Position numbers and translations under genes: made by a program. A stretch of DNA of 64,000 bases, taken from Micromonospora violae (GTDB lineage Bacteria; Actinomycetota; Actinomycetes; Mycobacteriales; Micromonosporaceae). Positions 25,515 to 33,160 of this stretch are shown piece after piece. The notes beneath the pieces are model-generated. The model made no database searches. It was not told the DNA's origin and saw nothing but the letters and a program-made list of their open reading frames with translations. Within the stretch, counting starts at the first letter, position 1; the number at the start of each line of letters is the position of its first letter. Location: contig NZ_SHKK01000001.1 of the NCBI RefSeq assembly GCF_004217135.1, positions 5,084,001 to 5,148,000 on the forward strand, given 5' to 3'.

Positions 25515-26246
25515 ATGACGCGAAACGACACCCTCGGACACGCCCTACGATCGACGGGCCTGACCGTTGCTGACCTCGCCGAGAAGTGCGGGGTGGACCC
25601 GAAGACGGTTGAGCGGTGGATCAGCAGGGGCCGCATTCCTCACCCTCGCTCCCGGATGCGGGCTGCGGGGGTGTTGGGTCAGGATGTAGAGGTGCTATGG
25701 CCCGAAGTCGTCCGCCGCGCTGTCAAGGTCGGTTCAGACCGTGAGTTGGTCGGCATGTACGCGCGCCGATCCGACCTTCCGCGTTCACTGTTCCGCGAAT
25801 TGATCGACAAAGCGGGCACCAGGTTGTGGTTCGGCGGATACACGAGTTACTTCGTATGGCTTGAGGTTCCCAACGCCGCCACCACGCTCAGCGCGAAGGC
25901 ACAGAACGGCGCCGACGTGCGTTTCCTCCTCGGCGATCCGGGCAGCGAGGTCACTACGGCGCGAGAGCGTATCGAGGCAACTCCGCTGACACTCGCGACC
26001 CGCATCGCCATGACCCAGGCAGAGATCGCGAAGTCTCCGGCACCCCTTGCCGCCCGAATGTCAGAACGACACGTTGCCATGTCCGTCTGGGTCTTCGATG
26101 ACGAGGCGATTGTGGCTACGCACATCGGCGCGGGGCTGGGGCAGGACTCGGTAACGATGCACTTCCGACGCCGGGAAGCCGGCGGTCCGTTTGATCGTTA
26201 CGTGGAGCACTTCGAGTCCCTGTGGGATGACGCACGGGCGGCGTAG
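25515..26246 (+). CDS. XRE-type HTH regulator with a DUF5919/PLD-like C-terminal domain
   Basis: The 243-residue protein has an N-terminal helix-turn-helix (LTVADLAEKCGVDPKTVERW) and a long C-terminal domain. It includes LWFGGYTSYFVWLEV, ADVRFLLGDPGSEVT and VFDDEAIVATHI, spaced like a degenerate phospholipase D or DUF5919 module. Such proteins are usually paired with the small divergent genes seen here. Codon use is less G/C-biased than in the core genes around it, which hints at transfer. GGAAAG precedes the ATG. Ligand and targets unknown. Confidence 0.75.
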   Translation: MTRNDTLGHALRSTGLTVADLAEKCGVDPKTVERWISRGRIPHPRSRMRAAGVLGQDVEVLWPEVVRRAVKVGSDRELVGMYARRSDLPRSLFRELIDKAGTRLWFGGYTSYFVWLEVPNAATTLSAKAQNGADVRFLLGDPGSEVTTARERIEATPLTLATRIAMTQAEIAKSPAPLAARMSERHVAMSVWVFDDEAIVATHIGAGLGQDSVTMHFRRREAGGPFDRYVEHFESLWDDARAA

Positions 26247-26313
26247 GCGCACCGTCCCGCAGTCACGATGACCTGACCGGTATTCCGGGATTGCGCGGGC
26301 GCAGCCCAGGCTC

Positions 26314-26388
26314 GTCGATCATGGAGTTGTGGTGCCTGTTTTGGTGCTACACGGGCACTTTGTCACCCACCACAACTCCATGATCGAC
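26314..26388. repeat. inverted-repeat element, copy 2
   Basis: A perfect 21-bp arm (26314-26334) is inverted at 26368-26388 around a 33-base loop. The core equals copy 1 at 15327-15397, and the loops share GTTTT, ACAC and TTGTC blocks in the same order. It lies between the convergent XRE regulator and macro-domain gene. Confidence 0.85.
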
Positions 26389-26445
26389 GCGGCAGCGCGG
26401 GTGTTGGACTACGCAGCATCAAGTGATCAAGGCGAAGGCAAGTGA

Positions 26446-26970
26446 TCACAGGGAGGGCAGCTCCCCGATCACCTGGCGGGCGGTGGCGTGGGTGTCCGCC
26501 CCGAACAGCACCAGGCGGGCCTCGGTGACGCTGGCCGGGGTGGCCGAGCGCAACACCGACAGCGCCTGCCGGACCGCGTCGTCGACCGGCCAGCCGTAGA
26601 TGCCGGCGGAGATCAGCGGAAACGCCACAGTGCTCGCGCCCAGCTCGTCGGCGACCGCGAGACTGTTGGCGTAGCAGTCGCGCAGCAGCGCCGACCGGTC
26701 CTCGGTGGCCGACCAGACCGGCCCCACGGTGTGGATCACCCAGCGGGCCGGCAACTCCCCCGCCGTCGTCGCCACCGCCTGGCCGGTGGGCAGGCCCTTG
26801 CCGTAGCGGGACGCCCGCAGCGCCCGGCACTCCGCCAGGATGGCCGGCCCGCCACGGCGGTGGATGGCACCGTCGACCCCACCGCCGCCGAGCAGGGACG
26901 AGTTCGCGGCGTTCACGATGGCGTCCACCCGCTGGGTGGTGATGTCCCCCTCGACCAGGGTGATCTCCAC
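26446..26970 (-). CDS. macro domain protein (ADP-ribose/O-acetyl-ADP-ribose hydrolase type)
   Basis: The 174-residue single macro domain begins EITLVEGDITTQRVDAIVNAANSSL and has GGGGVDGAIHRRGG, GQAVATTAGELPARWVIHTVGP and FPLISAGIYGWP, all landmarks of YmdB/MacroD-type de-ADP-ribosylases. It binds ADP-ribose and probably removes it from proteins or O-acetyl-ADP-ribose. GTG 26970 lies two bases from the upstream EI24 stop, with GAGGAG before it, so the genes are co-transcribed. No ADP-ribosyltransferase gene is nearby. Confidence 0.92.
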   Translation of the reverse strand: MEITLVEGDITTQRVDAIVNAANSSLLGGGGVDGAIHRRGGPAILAECRALRASRYGKGLPTGQAVATTAGELPARWVIHTVGPVWSATEDRSALLRDCYANSLAVADELGASTVAFPLISAGIYGWPVDDAVRQALSVLRSATPASVTEARLVLFGADTHATARQVIGELPSL

Positions 26971-26972
26971 GG

Positions 26973-27803
26973 CTAGCTCCTCTCGACGCGGTGGCCGGCG
27001 GGCGGCGCGGACAGCGGGCCGTCGATCGGCTGGCCCAGCGAGCGGCGGGCCAGCAGGGCGGCACCGGCGACCGCGGCCGGCATGATCAGTACGGCGCCGA
27101 GCGGAATCAGGAAGCAGAGGAAGACCGCCACGCCGAAGCCGAGCGCGGTGGGGCGGTCCGCCTTGAGGATCGCCCGGCGTTGCGGCAGCCGCATCCCGCG
27201 TCGGTAGAACGGCGCGCCGACCAGCTCCACGGCCAGGAACCACCCGCCCACCGCCGCCCCGATGACCGGAACGACCGTCTGGCCGAGCACCGGGATGAAC
27301 CCGGCGAGGAAGAGTGGGATGCCGACCAGCGCCGTGAGCGCCACCAGGCGTACCGAGTCGGCGAGGCTGCGGCGCAGCGACGGCCAGAAGGGCACCTCCA
27401 CCGCGCCCGGCGTGCCGCCGTACCGCTGCTCGACCTGCTCGGAGATCTTCTCGTAGAACGGGTCACCGATGACCAGGGTGACCGCGGTGAAGGTGAGCAC
27501 GCCGAGCAGGCCGCCGACCCCCAGGAACGCCAGCCCGGCGGCCACCCGGACCAGGCTGCGGCCAGTGCGCGACCAGTCGTCGGCGAACGGGGTGACCAGC
27601 GCGGCGAGGTCGTCCACGAAGTACACCAGCGTGGCGAACGCGGCCAGGAAGAGCACGCCCGAGATCAGCGCCGGCACGATGCCGAGCAGCATCAGCCCCG
27701 GGCTGCGGACATAGAGGCCCAATCCGCGCAGGAGCAGCCCCGCCCCGGCGAGGAAGCGTCCGACGACCCCGGTCACCGGGCTGGCGATTCTGCTGACATC
27801 CAC
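26973..27803 (-). CDS. EI24/CysZ-like membrane protein
   Basis: The 276-residue integral membrane protein of the EI24 (CysZ-like) family has four to six long hydrophobic segments, the PALISGVLFLAAFATLVYF opening, the family GDPFYEKISEQVE motif near 120-130 and FIPVLGQTVVPVIGA. CysZ is a sulfate channel in E. coli, but in actinobacteria the transported solute is not established. GTG 27803 is preceded by TAGGCT with an 8-base gap. The macro-domain gene follows almost directly. Confidence 0.85.
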   Translation of the reverse strand: MDVSRIASPVTGVVGRFLAGAGLLLRGLGLYVRSPGLMLLGIVPALISGVLFLAAFATLVYFVDDLAALVTPFADDWSRTGRSLVRVAAGLAFLGVGGLLGVLTFTAVTLVIGDPFYEKISEQVEQRYGGTPGAVEVPFWPSLRRSLADSVRLVALTALVGIPLFLAGFIPVLGQTVVPVIGAAVGGWFLAVELVGAPFYRRGMRLPQRRAILKADRPTALGFGVAVFLCFLIPLGAVLIMPAAVAGAALLARRSLGQPIDGPLSAPPAGHRVERS

Positions 27804-27871
27804 GATCGAGCAGCCTAACCAGCCGTGATCGGTTCCGCCGGACGGCGGACGGGGCCGGGCAGGATAGGCGG

Positions 27872-28840
27872 GTGCGCGCGTCCCGACTGATCTCGTTGCT
27901 GTTGCTGTTGCAGGCGCGCGGGTCGATGACCGCGAGCGAGCTGGCCCGGGAGTTGGAGGTCTCCGAGCGGACCGTCTACCGGGACGTGCTGGCGCTCTCG
28001 GCGGCCGGGGTGCCGGTCTACGCCGATCGGGGTCGGGCCGGCGGTTACCGCCTGCTCGGCGGCTACCGCACCCGACTGACCGGGCTGACCCGGGACGAGG
28101 CGGAGGCGCTCTTCCTCGCCGGGTTACCCGGGCCGGCCGGCGAGATGGGGCTCGCCGACGCGGTCGCGTCCGCCGAGCTGAAGGTGCTCGCCGCACTGCC
28201 ACCCGCCCTGCGCGACGCGCCGGCCCGGGCCGGGCAGCGGTTCCACCTGGACGTGCCGGGCTGGTTCCGCGAGGCCGCGCCACCGCTCTGGTTGCCCGAG
28301 TTGGCGCGGGCGGTCTGGGCGGACCAGGTGGTGGAGCTGCGCTACCGACGCGGCGACCGGGAGGTGACCCGCCACGTCGAGCCGTACGGCCTGGTGCTCA
28401 AGAACGGGGTCTGGTATCTGGTCGCCCGGGTCGGCGACGACGTACGCACCTACCGGGTGGACCGGGTCACCGGGGTCGAGGTGGGTGACGAGCACTTCGA
28501 CCGCGACGAGGGCTTCGACCTGGCCGGGCACTGGCGCGAGCAGGCCGGGTCGTTCCTGCGGACGATGCTGCGGGCCGCGGTCACCGTCCGGCTGAGCCCC
28601 GCCGGCCTGCGCCAGCTCCGACACCTGGTCGATGCCCCCTTCGTGTACGACGAACTGGTTGCCGCCGCCAGCGAGCCCGACGGGCAGGGCTGGGTGGTGG
28701 CCCGCCTGCCCGTCGAGTCGACCCAGGTGGCGTACCGCCAGTTGCTGGGGCTCGGCCCCGAGGTGGAGGTTCTCGATCCGCCCGAGCTGCGGGCGCTCCT
28801 CGCCGAGGCAGCCGCCCGGCTCGGTGCGCTCTACCGGTAG
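27872..28840 (+). CDS. WYL-domain transcriptional regulator (YafY/DeoR-type HTH)
   Basis: The 322-residue protein has an N-terminal winged helix (TASELARELEVSERTVYRDV) with RGRAGGYRLLGGYRT, then a WYL domain (AVWADQVVELRYRR and VEPYGLVLKNGVWYLVARV) and a WCX dimerisation part. WYL domains sense nucleic acids or other ligands. It is convergent with the SDR gene and their 3' ends overlap by ten bases (28831-28840), so one may silence the other by antisense. Targets unknown. Confidence 0.88.
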   Translation: MRASRLISLLLLLQARGSMTASELARELEVSERTVYRDVLALSAAGVPVYADRGRAGGYRLLGGYRTRLTGLTRDEAEALFLAGLPGPAGEMGLADAVASAELKVLAALPPALRDAPARAGQRFHLDVPGWFREAAPPLWLPELARAVWADQVVELRYRRGDREVTRHVEPYGLVLKNGVWYLVARVGDDVRTYRVDRVTGVEVGDEHFDRDEGFDLAGHWREQAGSFLRTMLRAAVTVRLSPAGLRQLRHLVDAPFVYDELVAAASEPDGQGWVVARLPVESTQVAYRQLLGLGPEVEVLDPPELRALLAEAAARLGALYR

Positions 28841-29745
28841 CCGGTCACGTCCGCCGGTTTGCCCGCGTCGACCACCTCGGTGATGTAGCGGAATCCCTCG
28901 GGTTGGCTGCCGTCCAGGTCGGTGAACCCGTACACCTTGGACAGGCTGCCCGCGTCGACGGACCTGCCGCTCCAGCGGCCCTTGTCCTCGTCGGCGGCGA
29001 GCGCGGCCACCGCCCGGCCGACGAAGGCCGGGGTCTCCGAGATGAGGAAGTTCGGGTCGGTGGCGGCACCGTCACGCCAGTTCTCCTCGGTCACGCCGAA
29101 GTGCTCCAGCATCGCCTCGGACCGGATCCAGCCGGGGGTGAGCGCCACCGCCGTGCCGCCGTGCGGCTTCAGCTCGTGCGCCTGACTGAAGGCGAGCCGG
29201 TTGACCGAGACCTTGGCCAGGTCGTAGAAGACCGACAGCCGGTAGTTCTCGTCGTTGTACGCCTTGGTGCCGTCGCCCATCTCCACCACCAGTCCGCCGG
29301 GCTTGCGGATCAGCAGCGGCAGCGCGAAGTGGCTGGTGATGATGTGCGTGTCGACGGCCAGCCGCAGGGTACGGAAACCGGCGTCGAGCGGCTGCTCCCA
29401 GACCGGCTTGTCCCAGGTGACCAGCGGGTCGCCGCCCCAGATGTCGTTCACCAGCACGTCGAGTTGGCCCTGCTCGGCGTCGATCCGAGCGACCAGGTCG
29501 CGGACCTGCTCGGGCACCAGGTGATCGACCTGGACGGCGATGCCGGTGCCGCCGGCCGCGCTGACCAGCTCAGCGGTCTCCTCGATGGTCTCCGGTCGGT
29601 CCATCTCGGAGCGGCCGGCCCGGGTGCTGCGGCCGGTGGCGTAGACCGTGGCGCCGGCCGCGCCGAGCTGAACGGCGATCTGCCGTCCGGCACCACGGGT
29701 GGCACCGGCGACGAGCGCGATCTTTCCGGTTAGTGGTTGTGTCAT
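28831..29745 (-). CDS. SDR family oxidoreductase
   Basis: The 304-residue Rossmann-fold protein has a slightly altered cofactor motif ATRGAGRQIA, then YATGRSTRA, LVNDIWGGDP (in place of NNAG), and LSVFYDLAKVSVNRLA with the Tyr-x3-Lys pair. This is the longer SDR group related to yeast or plant DHRS1-type reductases; substrate unknown. The start at 29745 has no leaderless motif, but an 18-base palindrome lies 12 bases upstream. It is convergent with the WYL regulator. Confidence 0.88.
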   Translation of the reverse strand: MTQPLTGKIALVAGATRGAGRQIAVQLGAAGATVYATGRSTRAGRSEMDRPETIEETAELVSAAGGTGIAVQVDHLVPEQVRDLVARIDAEQGQLDVLVNDIWGGDPLVTWDKPVWEQPLDAGFRTLRLAVDTHIITSHFALPLLIRKPGGLVVEMGDGTKAYNDENYRLSVFYDLAKVSVNRLAFSQAHELKPHGGTAVALTPGWIRSEAMLEHFGVTEENWRDGAATDPNFLISETPAFVGRAVAALAADEDKGRWSGRSVDAGSLSKVYGFTDLDGSQPEGFRYITEVVDAGKPADVTGYR

Positions 29746-29756
29746 GCCTGCGACGG

Positions 29757-29774
29757 TGTCAGGAATACCTGACA
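29757..29774. promoter_or_regulatory. palindromic operator candidate upstream of the SDR gene
   Basis: TGTCAGG-AATA-CCTGACA is a perfect 7-bp-arm dyad 12 bases before the SDR start, between that gene and the end of alaX. It has the size of a dimeric repressor site; the protein that binds is unknown. Confidence 0.55.
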
Positions 29775-29800
29775 ACCGACGTCCGAATTCGGTACTCGAC

Positions 29801-30538
29801 CTAATCCACCAGTCGGACCCGGACCCGCCGGTTGGCCCGGCCCTTGCTCTCCACCTTGACCACCTGCACCTTGCCGATCTGGGCGGTGGAGGCGACGTGG
29901 GTGCCGCCGTCGGCCTGCACGTCCAGCCCGACGATGTCGACGATGCGGACCTCCTGCTCGTCCGCCGGGATGAGGTTGGACTGGGTACGGATGATGTCCG
30001 GCAGGGCCAGCGCCTCGGTGCGCGGCAGCACTCGCGTGGCGACCGAGCGGTCGGCGGCCACCTCGGCGTTGACCAGCTCCTCGATGCGGGCCTTGAAGTC
30101 CGGGGGCACCTCGGGGAGGTTGAAGTCCATCCGGGCCTCGCCGGGTTCCATGTTCCCGCCGGTGACGAGCGCGCCGAAGTCGCGGAACACCACGCCACAG
30201 AGCACGTGCAGCCCGGAGTGGGTACGCATCAGCCGGGTGCGGCGCTCGTCCTCCACCGCGCCGACGACTTCGGTGCCGACCGGCGGCAACGGGTCACCCT
30301 CGGCCGGAATCAGGTAGGGGTCGTCGCCCTTGCGGGTGCCGACGATTCGGGTCTGCACGCCCTGCCAGAGCAGCACCCCGTGGTCGGGCGGTTGACCCCC
30401 GCCGCCCGGGTAGAACGCCGAACGGTCCAGCACGATGCCCTGCTCCGCGTCGGCGTGCAGGACCGTGCAGGTCCACTCGCGCAGGGTCGGGTCGGCAAGG
30501 TCCAGCCGGTGCGTTCGGCCATGCTGTGTGACGCCCAT
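29801..30538 (-). CDS. alaX: alanyl-tRNA editing protein AlaX (stand-alone AlaRS editing domain)
   Basis: The 245-residue protein has the AlaRS editing-domain fold: FYPGGGGQPPDHG, the zinc/catalytic HSGLH motif in RTHSGLHVL, and the later DGGTHVAST. It clears Ser- or Gly-mischarged tRNA-Ala. Its length fits AlaX-M/L with an N-terminal beta-barrel. TAACCT lies 8 bases before the ATG on the minus strand. It ends before the palindrome controlling the SDR gene and may be transcribed toward it. Confidence 0.9.
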   Translation of the reverse strand: MGVTQHGRTHRLDLADPTLREWTCTVLHADAEQGIVLDRSAFYPGGGGQPPDHGVLLWQGVQTRIVGTRKGDDPYLIPAEGDPLPPVGTEVVGAVEDERRTRLMRTHSGLHVLCGVVFRDFGALVTGGNMEPGEARMDFNLPEVPPDFKARIEELVNAEVAADRSVATRVLPRTEALALPDIIRTQSNLIPADEQEVRIVDIVGLDVQADGGTHVASTAQIGKVQVVKVESKGRANRRVRVRLVD

Positions 30539-30549
30539 GACAGGGCAGG

Positions 30550-31437
30550 TTACTCGTTCAGGAAGCCCGAGATGCGGTCCCGCAGATCGGCGCGTTCCGA
30601 CCAGAGCACGCCGGGCCGGTCGTACACGTGCAGGGTGGCCTGGGGCAGCGCGACGGCGAGCCGCTCGGCGACCTCGACCGGGTGCAGGTCGTCGCCCACG
30701 CAACCGATCACCAACGCCGGTGCGGTGACCGCCGTCAGGTCACCGATCTGGCGCAGCGGTGTCTGGTCGGCGAGCGTGGCCAGACCGTCGGCCAGACCGT
30801 CGCGGAGCAGTTGATCGAGCCGTTGCCGCAGGTAGGCCCAGCCGGCCGGGGTGTTGCGCACCGCCGGGGGCAACTCCAACGTGACGATGTCGGCGACCGC
30901 CGAGGCGTCGCCGCTCTCCACCGCCTCCAGCAGGTCGGTGATGCGTTCCCAGGCGAGCGGCCCGCGTGGCTCGTCGAGGACCGCCGGCAGGAAGAAGACC
31001 AGCTTGTCGAAGCGCTCCGGGCTCTCCGCGAGGAGTCGGCAGAGAGCACCCGCGCCGAGGCTCGCGCCGAACGCCCGGCTGGCGCCTGCCAGGTCGGCGA
31101 CCGCCCGCAGATCCCGGGCCAGGTCGAGGTAGTCCCACGGCCCGTCCGGGGCTTCGGAACGCCCGTGCCCGCGGAACTGGAAGAACACCTTGCGCCCGTT
31201 CACCCCACTGCCGAACGGACGGGTGGTCGCGATGCCGTTGCCCAGCCCGTGCGCGAACACGGTGACCGGGTCACCGGTGCCGGTGACCAGCCGTTCCAGC
31301 CGGACGCCGTGTGGGGTGGTGACCATCTCGGTCTCCGGCTCCGGCAGTGCCGGCCGGCCGGTACGCGGCCCGCCCGGCCCGGGCCCCCAGGTGCGGGGCC
31401 CACTGTCGGGTGGGGGCGGCCAGCGAAAACCTCTCAC
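30550..31437 (-). CDS. alpha/beta hydrolase
   Basis: The 295-residue frame contains an alpha/beta-hydrolase core with an HGLGN oxyanion loop and a GASLGAGALCRL nucleophile elbow (Ser at the centre of GASLG). It also has VIGCVGDDLHPVEVAE with the acid, and a C-terminal His region (HVYDRPG) that lacks an obvious His-Gly pair, so the triad's third member is uncertain. GTG 31437 overlaps the DUF2516 stop by four bases and follows AAAGGG; the first 37 residues are Pro-rich, so ATG 31326 remains possible. Substrate unknown. Confidence 0.75.
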   Translation of the reverse strand: MRGFRWPPPPDSGPRTWGPGPGGPRTGRPALPEPETEMVTTPHGVRLERLVTGTGDPVTVFAHGLGNGIATTRPFGSGVNGRKVFFQFRGHGRSEAPDGPWDYLDLARDLRAVADLAGASRAFGASLGAGALCRLLAESPERFDKLVFFLPAVLDEPRGPLAWERITDLLEAVESGDASAVADIVTLELPPAVRNTPAGWAYLRQRLDQLLRDGLADGLATLADQTPLRQIGDLTAVTAPALVIGCVGDDLHPVEVAERLAVALPQATLHVYDRPGVLWSERADLRDRISGFLNE

Positions 31438-31748
31438 CAGAACCCTTTACCGTCGCTCAGGTCGCGCAGACCGACCCGGACGTCGAGCAGGTAGATCAGA
31501 CCGGCGGCGATGCCGACCAGTCCGAAGAGGCTGATCGGCCCGAAGCCGAGCAGGGTGAGCACGAGGCAGACCGCCAGGATGGCGATCCAGCCGCCCTTGG
31601 GCAGCGTGCCGATGGCGGGGAAGGCGTCGGAGCGCTGCGTGACGGCGTGCACCAGCGCGACACCCTGGATGATCAGCGCGAAGACGAGCAGAATCAGCTC
31701 GATCACGTAGCGGACTTCGAACGCGAAGATCGGCGCGGCGTTGGCCAT
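31434..31748 (-). CDS. DUF2516 family membrane protein
   Basis: The 104-residue protein has three hydrophobic segments (about 12-33, 49-68 and 70-90), the QRSDAFPAIGTLPKGGWIAIL motif and a short charged tail, as in DUF2516 proteins. In mycobacteria this gene follows hbhA, as it does here. TAAACT lies 7 bases before the ATG. Function is unknown; membrane location is clear from composition. Confidence 0.88.
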   Translation of the reverse strand: MANAAPIFAFEVRYVIELILLVFALIIQGVALVHAVTQRSDAFPAIGTLPKGGWIAILAVCLVLTLLGFGPISLFGLVGIAAGLIYLLDVRVGLRDLSDGKGFW

Positions 31749-31768
31749 GTCGGCAAGTTTATGTCCAC

Positions 31769-31805
31769 GACCCCGGCTACGTCCGACAAGGACGCCGCCG
31801 GGGTC
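31769..31805 (-). terminator. terminator after the HBHA-like gene
   Basis: A perfect 9-bp outer stem (31769-31777 with 31797-31805) and an inner GTCC/GGAC stem form a hairpin just past the HBHA-like stop and before the DUF2516 promoter. Confidence 0.65.
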
Positions 31806-31819
31806 GCCGACACCACGGG

Positions 31820-32452
31820 CTACTCGGCGGCCGGACGGGTCCGCTTGGTGGCCCGGGGAAGCTTCGCCGACGGGGTTTCGGCCGACTTGGCGGCCTTCGG
31901 CGCGCGGGCGACCTTCTTGACCGCGGCCGGCTTGGCCTCGGCGATCTCGGCCACGTCGGCCGGGGTCGGCGCGTCGGCGGGGGCCACGGCCGGGGCGGTC
32001 GGGGTGGTGGTGGCAGCCGGCGTCACGGCCTCGGTGGCCTCGATGTCGGCGTTGACCGTGTCGGCGGCCTCCAGCACGCCGGCACCGACGACCCGCTCGC
32101 CCCGCGCGACCAGCGCGCCGTACGCAGCGAACGCGCGCTCCTGGGCGACCTGGGCGCCCGCGACCACCAAGGCGGCGTTACGGGTCGCGGCGGCCCGCAG
32201 CTTGTCGATGTCGGCCACCTCGCGCAGCTTCGCCAGGTCGGCGGTCTCGTTGGCGGTCCGCAGCGTCTCGGTGGCCTTCTGCTTCAGCTCGAAGCCGGTC
32301 AGCACGGCCCGACCACCCAGGTCGGCGACGACCCGGGTGCTGAGGACGCCGACCACGGCCGGCAGCTTGCGCAGCTGCTCGATGGCCAGCTCACCGGCAC
32401 CGGCGGCGGCGTAGATCGGGGCGGGGATGCGGTTGGTCTTCGGCTCGCTCAT
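31820..32452 (-). CDS. hbhA: heparin-binding hemagglutinin-like protein
   Basis: The 210-residue protein has an N-terminal short hydrophobic part and a long helical middle (LRTANETADLAKLREVADID, then KLRAAATRNAALVVAGAQVA) like the coiled coil of mycobacterial HBHA. An Ala/Pro/Thr-rich linker follows, then a Lys/Ala-rich tail (AVKKVARAPKAAKSA) that in HBHA binds heparan sulfate. The tail is shorter than in M. tuberculosis. The XRE gene upstream overlaps it by four bases and DUF2516 follows, the same order as in mycobacteria. Envelope association is inferred. Confidence 0.8.
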   Translation of the reverse strand: MSEPKTNRIPAPIYAAAGAGELAIEQLRKLPAVVGVLSTRVVADLGGRAVLTGFELKQKATETLRTANETADLAKLREVADIDKLRAAATRNAALVVAGAQVAQERAFAAYGALVARGERVVGAGVLEAADTVNADIEATEAVTPAATTTPTAPAVAPADAPTPADVAEIAEAKPAAVKKVARAPKAAKSAETPSAKLPRATKRTRPAAE

Positions 32453-33048
32453 GACGTCTCCTCTTCGGCCGCCTCGGCGGCCTTCTTCTTCTGGGGGATG
32501 GTGGTGCTGCCCGGAGCGGGGGCGGTGCCCGCCTCGGTGACGGCGACCGACTCGAGCACGGCCTCGGTCGGGGTGCCGCCCACGGTGGTGGGGCCGGTGG
32601 CGGCCACATTGGCCAGGTCGGCGGCCTGGCTGGCGGGCTGGTCGGTGGCCTGAGCTGCGCCGGCTTCGGCCTGGGCCGCCTCGGCTTCGGCCTGCGCCTC
32701 GGCCAGCCGGGTGTTCTCCCGGCGGAACGTCTCGTAGATCTGGCTGAGCGACTGCTTCTGCGCCATCGTCAGGTCGGCGTCCACGGCGATGGCGGCGAGC
32801 ACCCCGTGGCCTTCCTTGTCGTCGAGCAGACCGGCGCGCAGGTACATCGCCGGCGTGGAGACCCGCAGGGCGCTCGCCAGTTGCTGGAGCACCTCGGCGC
32901 TGGGTTTGCGCAGACCCCGCTCGATCTGGCTGAGGTAGGGGTTGCTGACCCCGGCCTGCTCGGCGAGCTGCCGTAGCGAGATCTTGGCGTTGCGCCGCAG
33001 ATCGCGGATGAACCCGCCGACGTCGGGAAGGTCCTTGGGTGTGGCCAT
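32449..33048 (-). CDS. XRE-family HTH regulator of the HBHA locus
   Basis: The 199-residue protein has an N-terminal XRE helix-turn-helix (ISLRQLAEQAGVSNPYLSQI, then RGLRKPS). It continues with a helical middle (AVDADLTMAQKQSLSQIYET) and an Ala/Glu-rich, Pro-containing C-terminus ending in a charged tail. ATG 33048 is preceded by TAGCGT with a 7-base gap. Inverted repeats at 33065-33107 suggest autoregulation. Its stop overlaps the HBHA-like start (ATGA at 32449-32452), so the two are coupled. Confidence 0.88.
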   Translation of the reverse strand: MATPKDLPDVGGFIRDLRRNAKISLRQLAEQAGVSNPYLSQIERGLRKPSAEVLQQLASALRVSTPAMYLRAGLLDDKEGHGVLAAIAVDADLTMAQKQSLSQIYETFRRENTRLAEAQAEAEAAQAEAGAAQATDQPASQAADLANVAATGPTTVGGTPTEAVLESVAVTEAGTAPAPGSTTIPQKKKAAEAAEEETS

Positions 33049-33064
33049 GGCAGCGACGCTAATC

Positions 33065-33107
33065 GCTTGCGCTAGCTCCTGCAAGCAAAACGCTAACCAT
33101 AGTTAGC
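33065..33107. promoter_or_regulatory. inverted repeats upstream of the XRE-HBHA operon
   Basis: GCTAAC-CATA-GTTAGC (33092-33107) is a perfect dyad, and GCTTGC-N10-GCAAGC (33065-33086) is a second, wider one. They lie just upstream of the XRE promoter TAGCGT (complement at 33056-33061) and are candidate autoregulatory sites. Confidence 0.5.
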
Positions 33108-33160
33108 AAGGTCTCAGCGTTCCGTTTGCGCGCCGCGCTGCACATCCGTACGGTCCGTTC

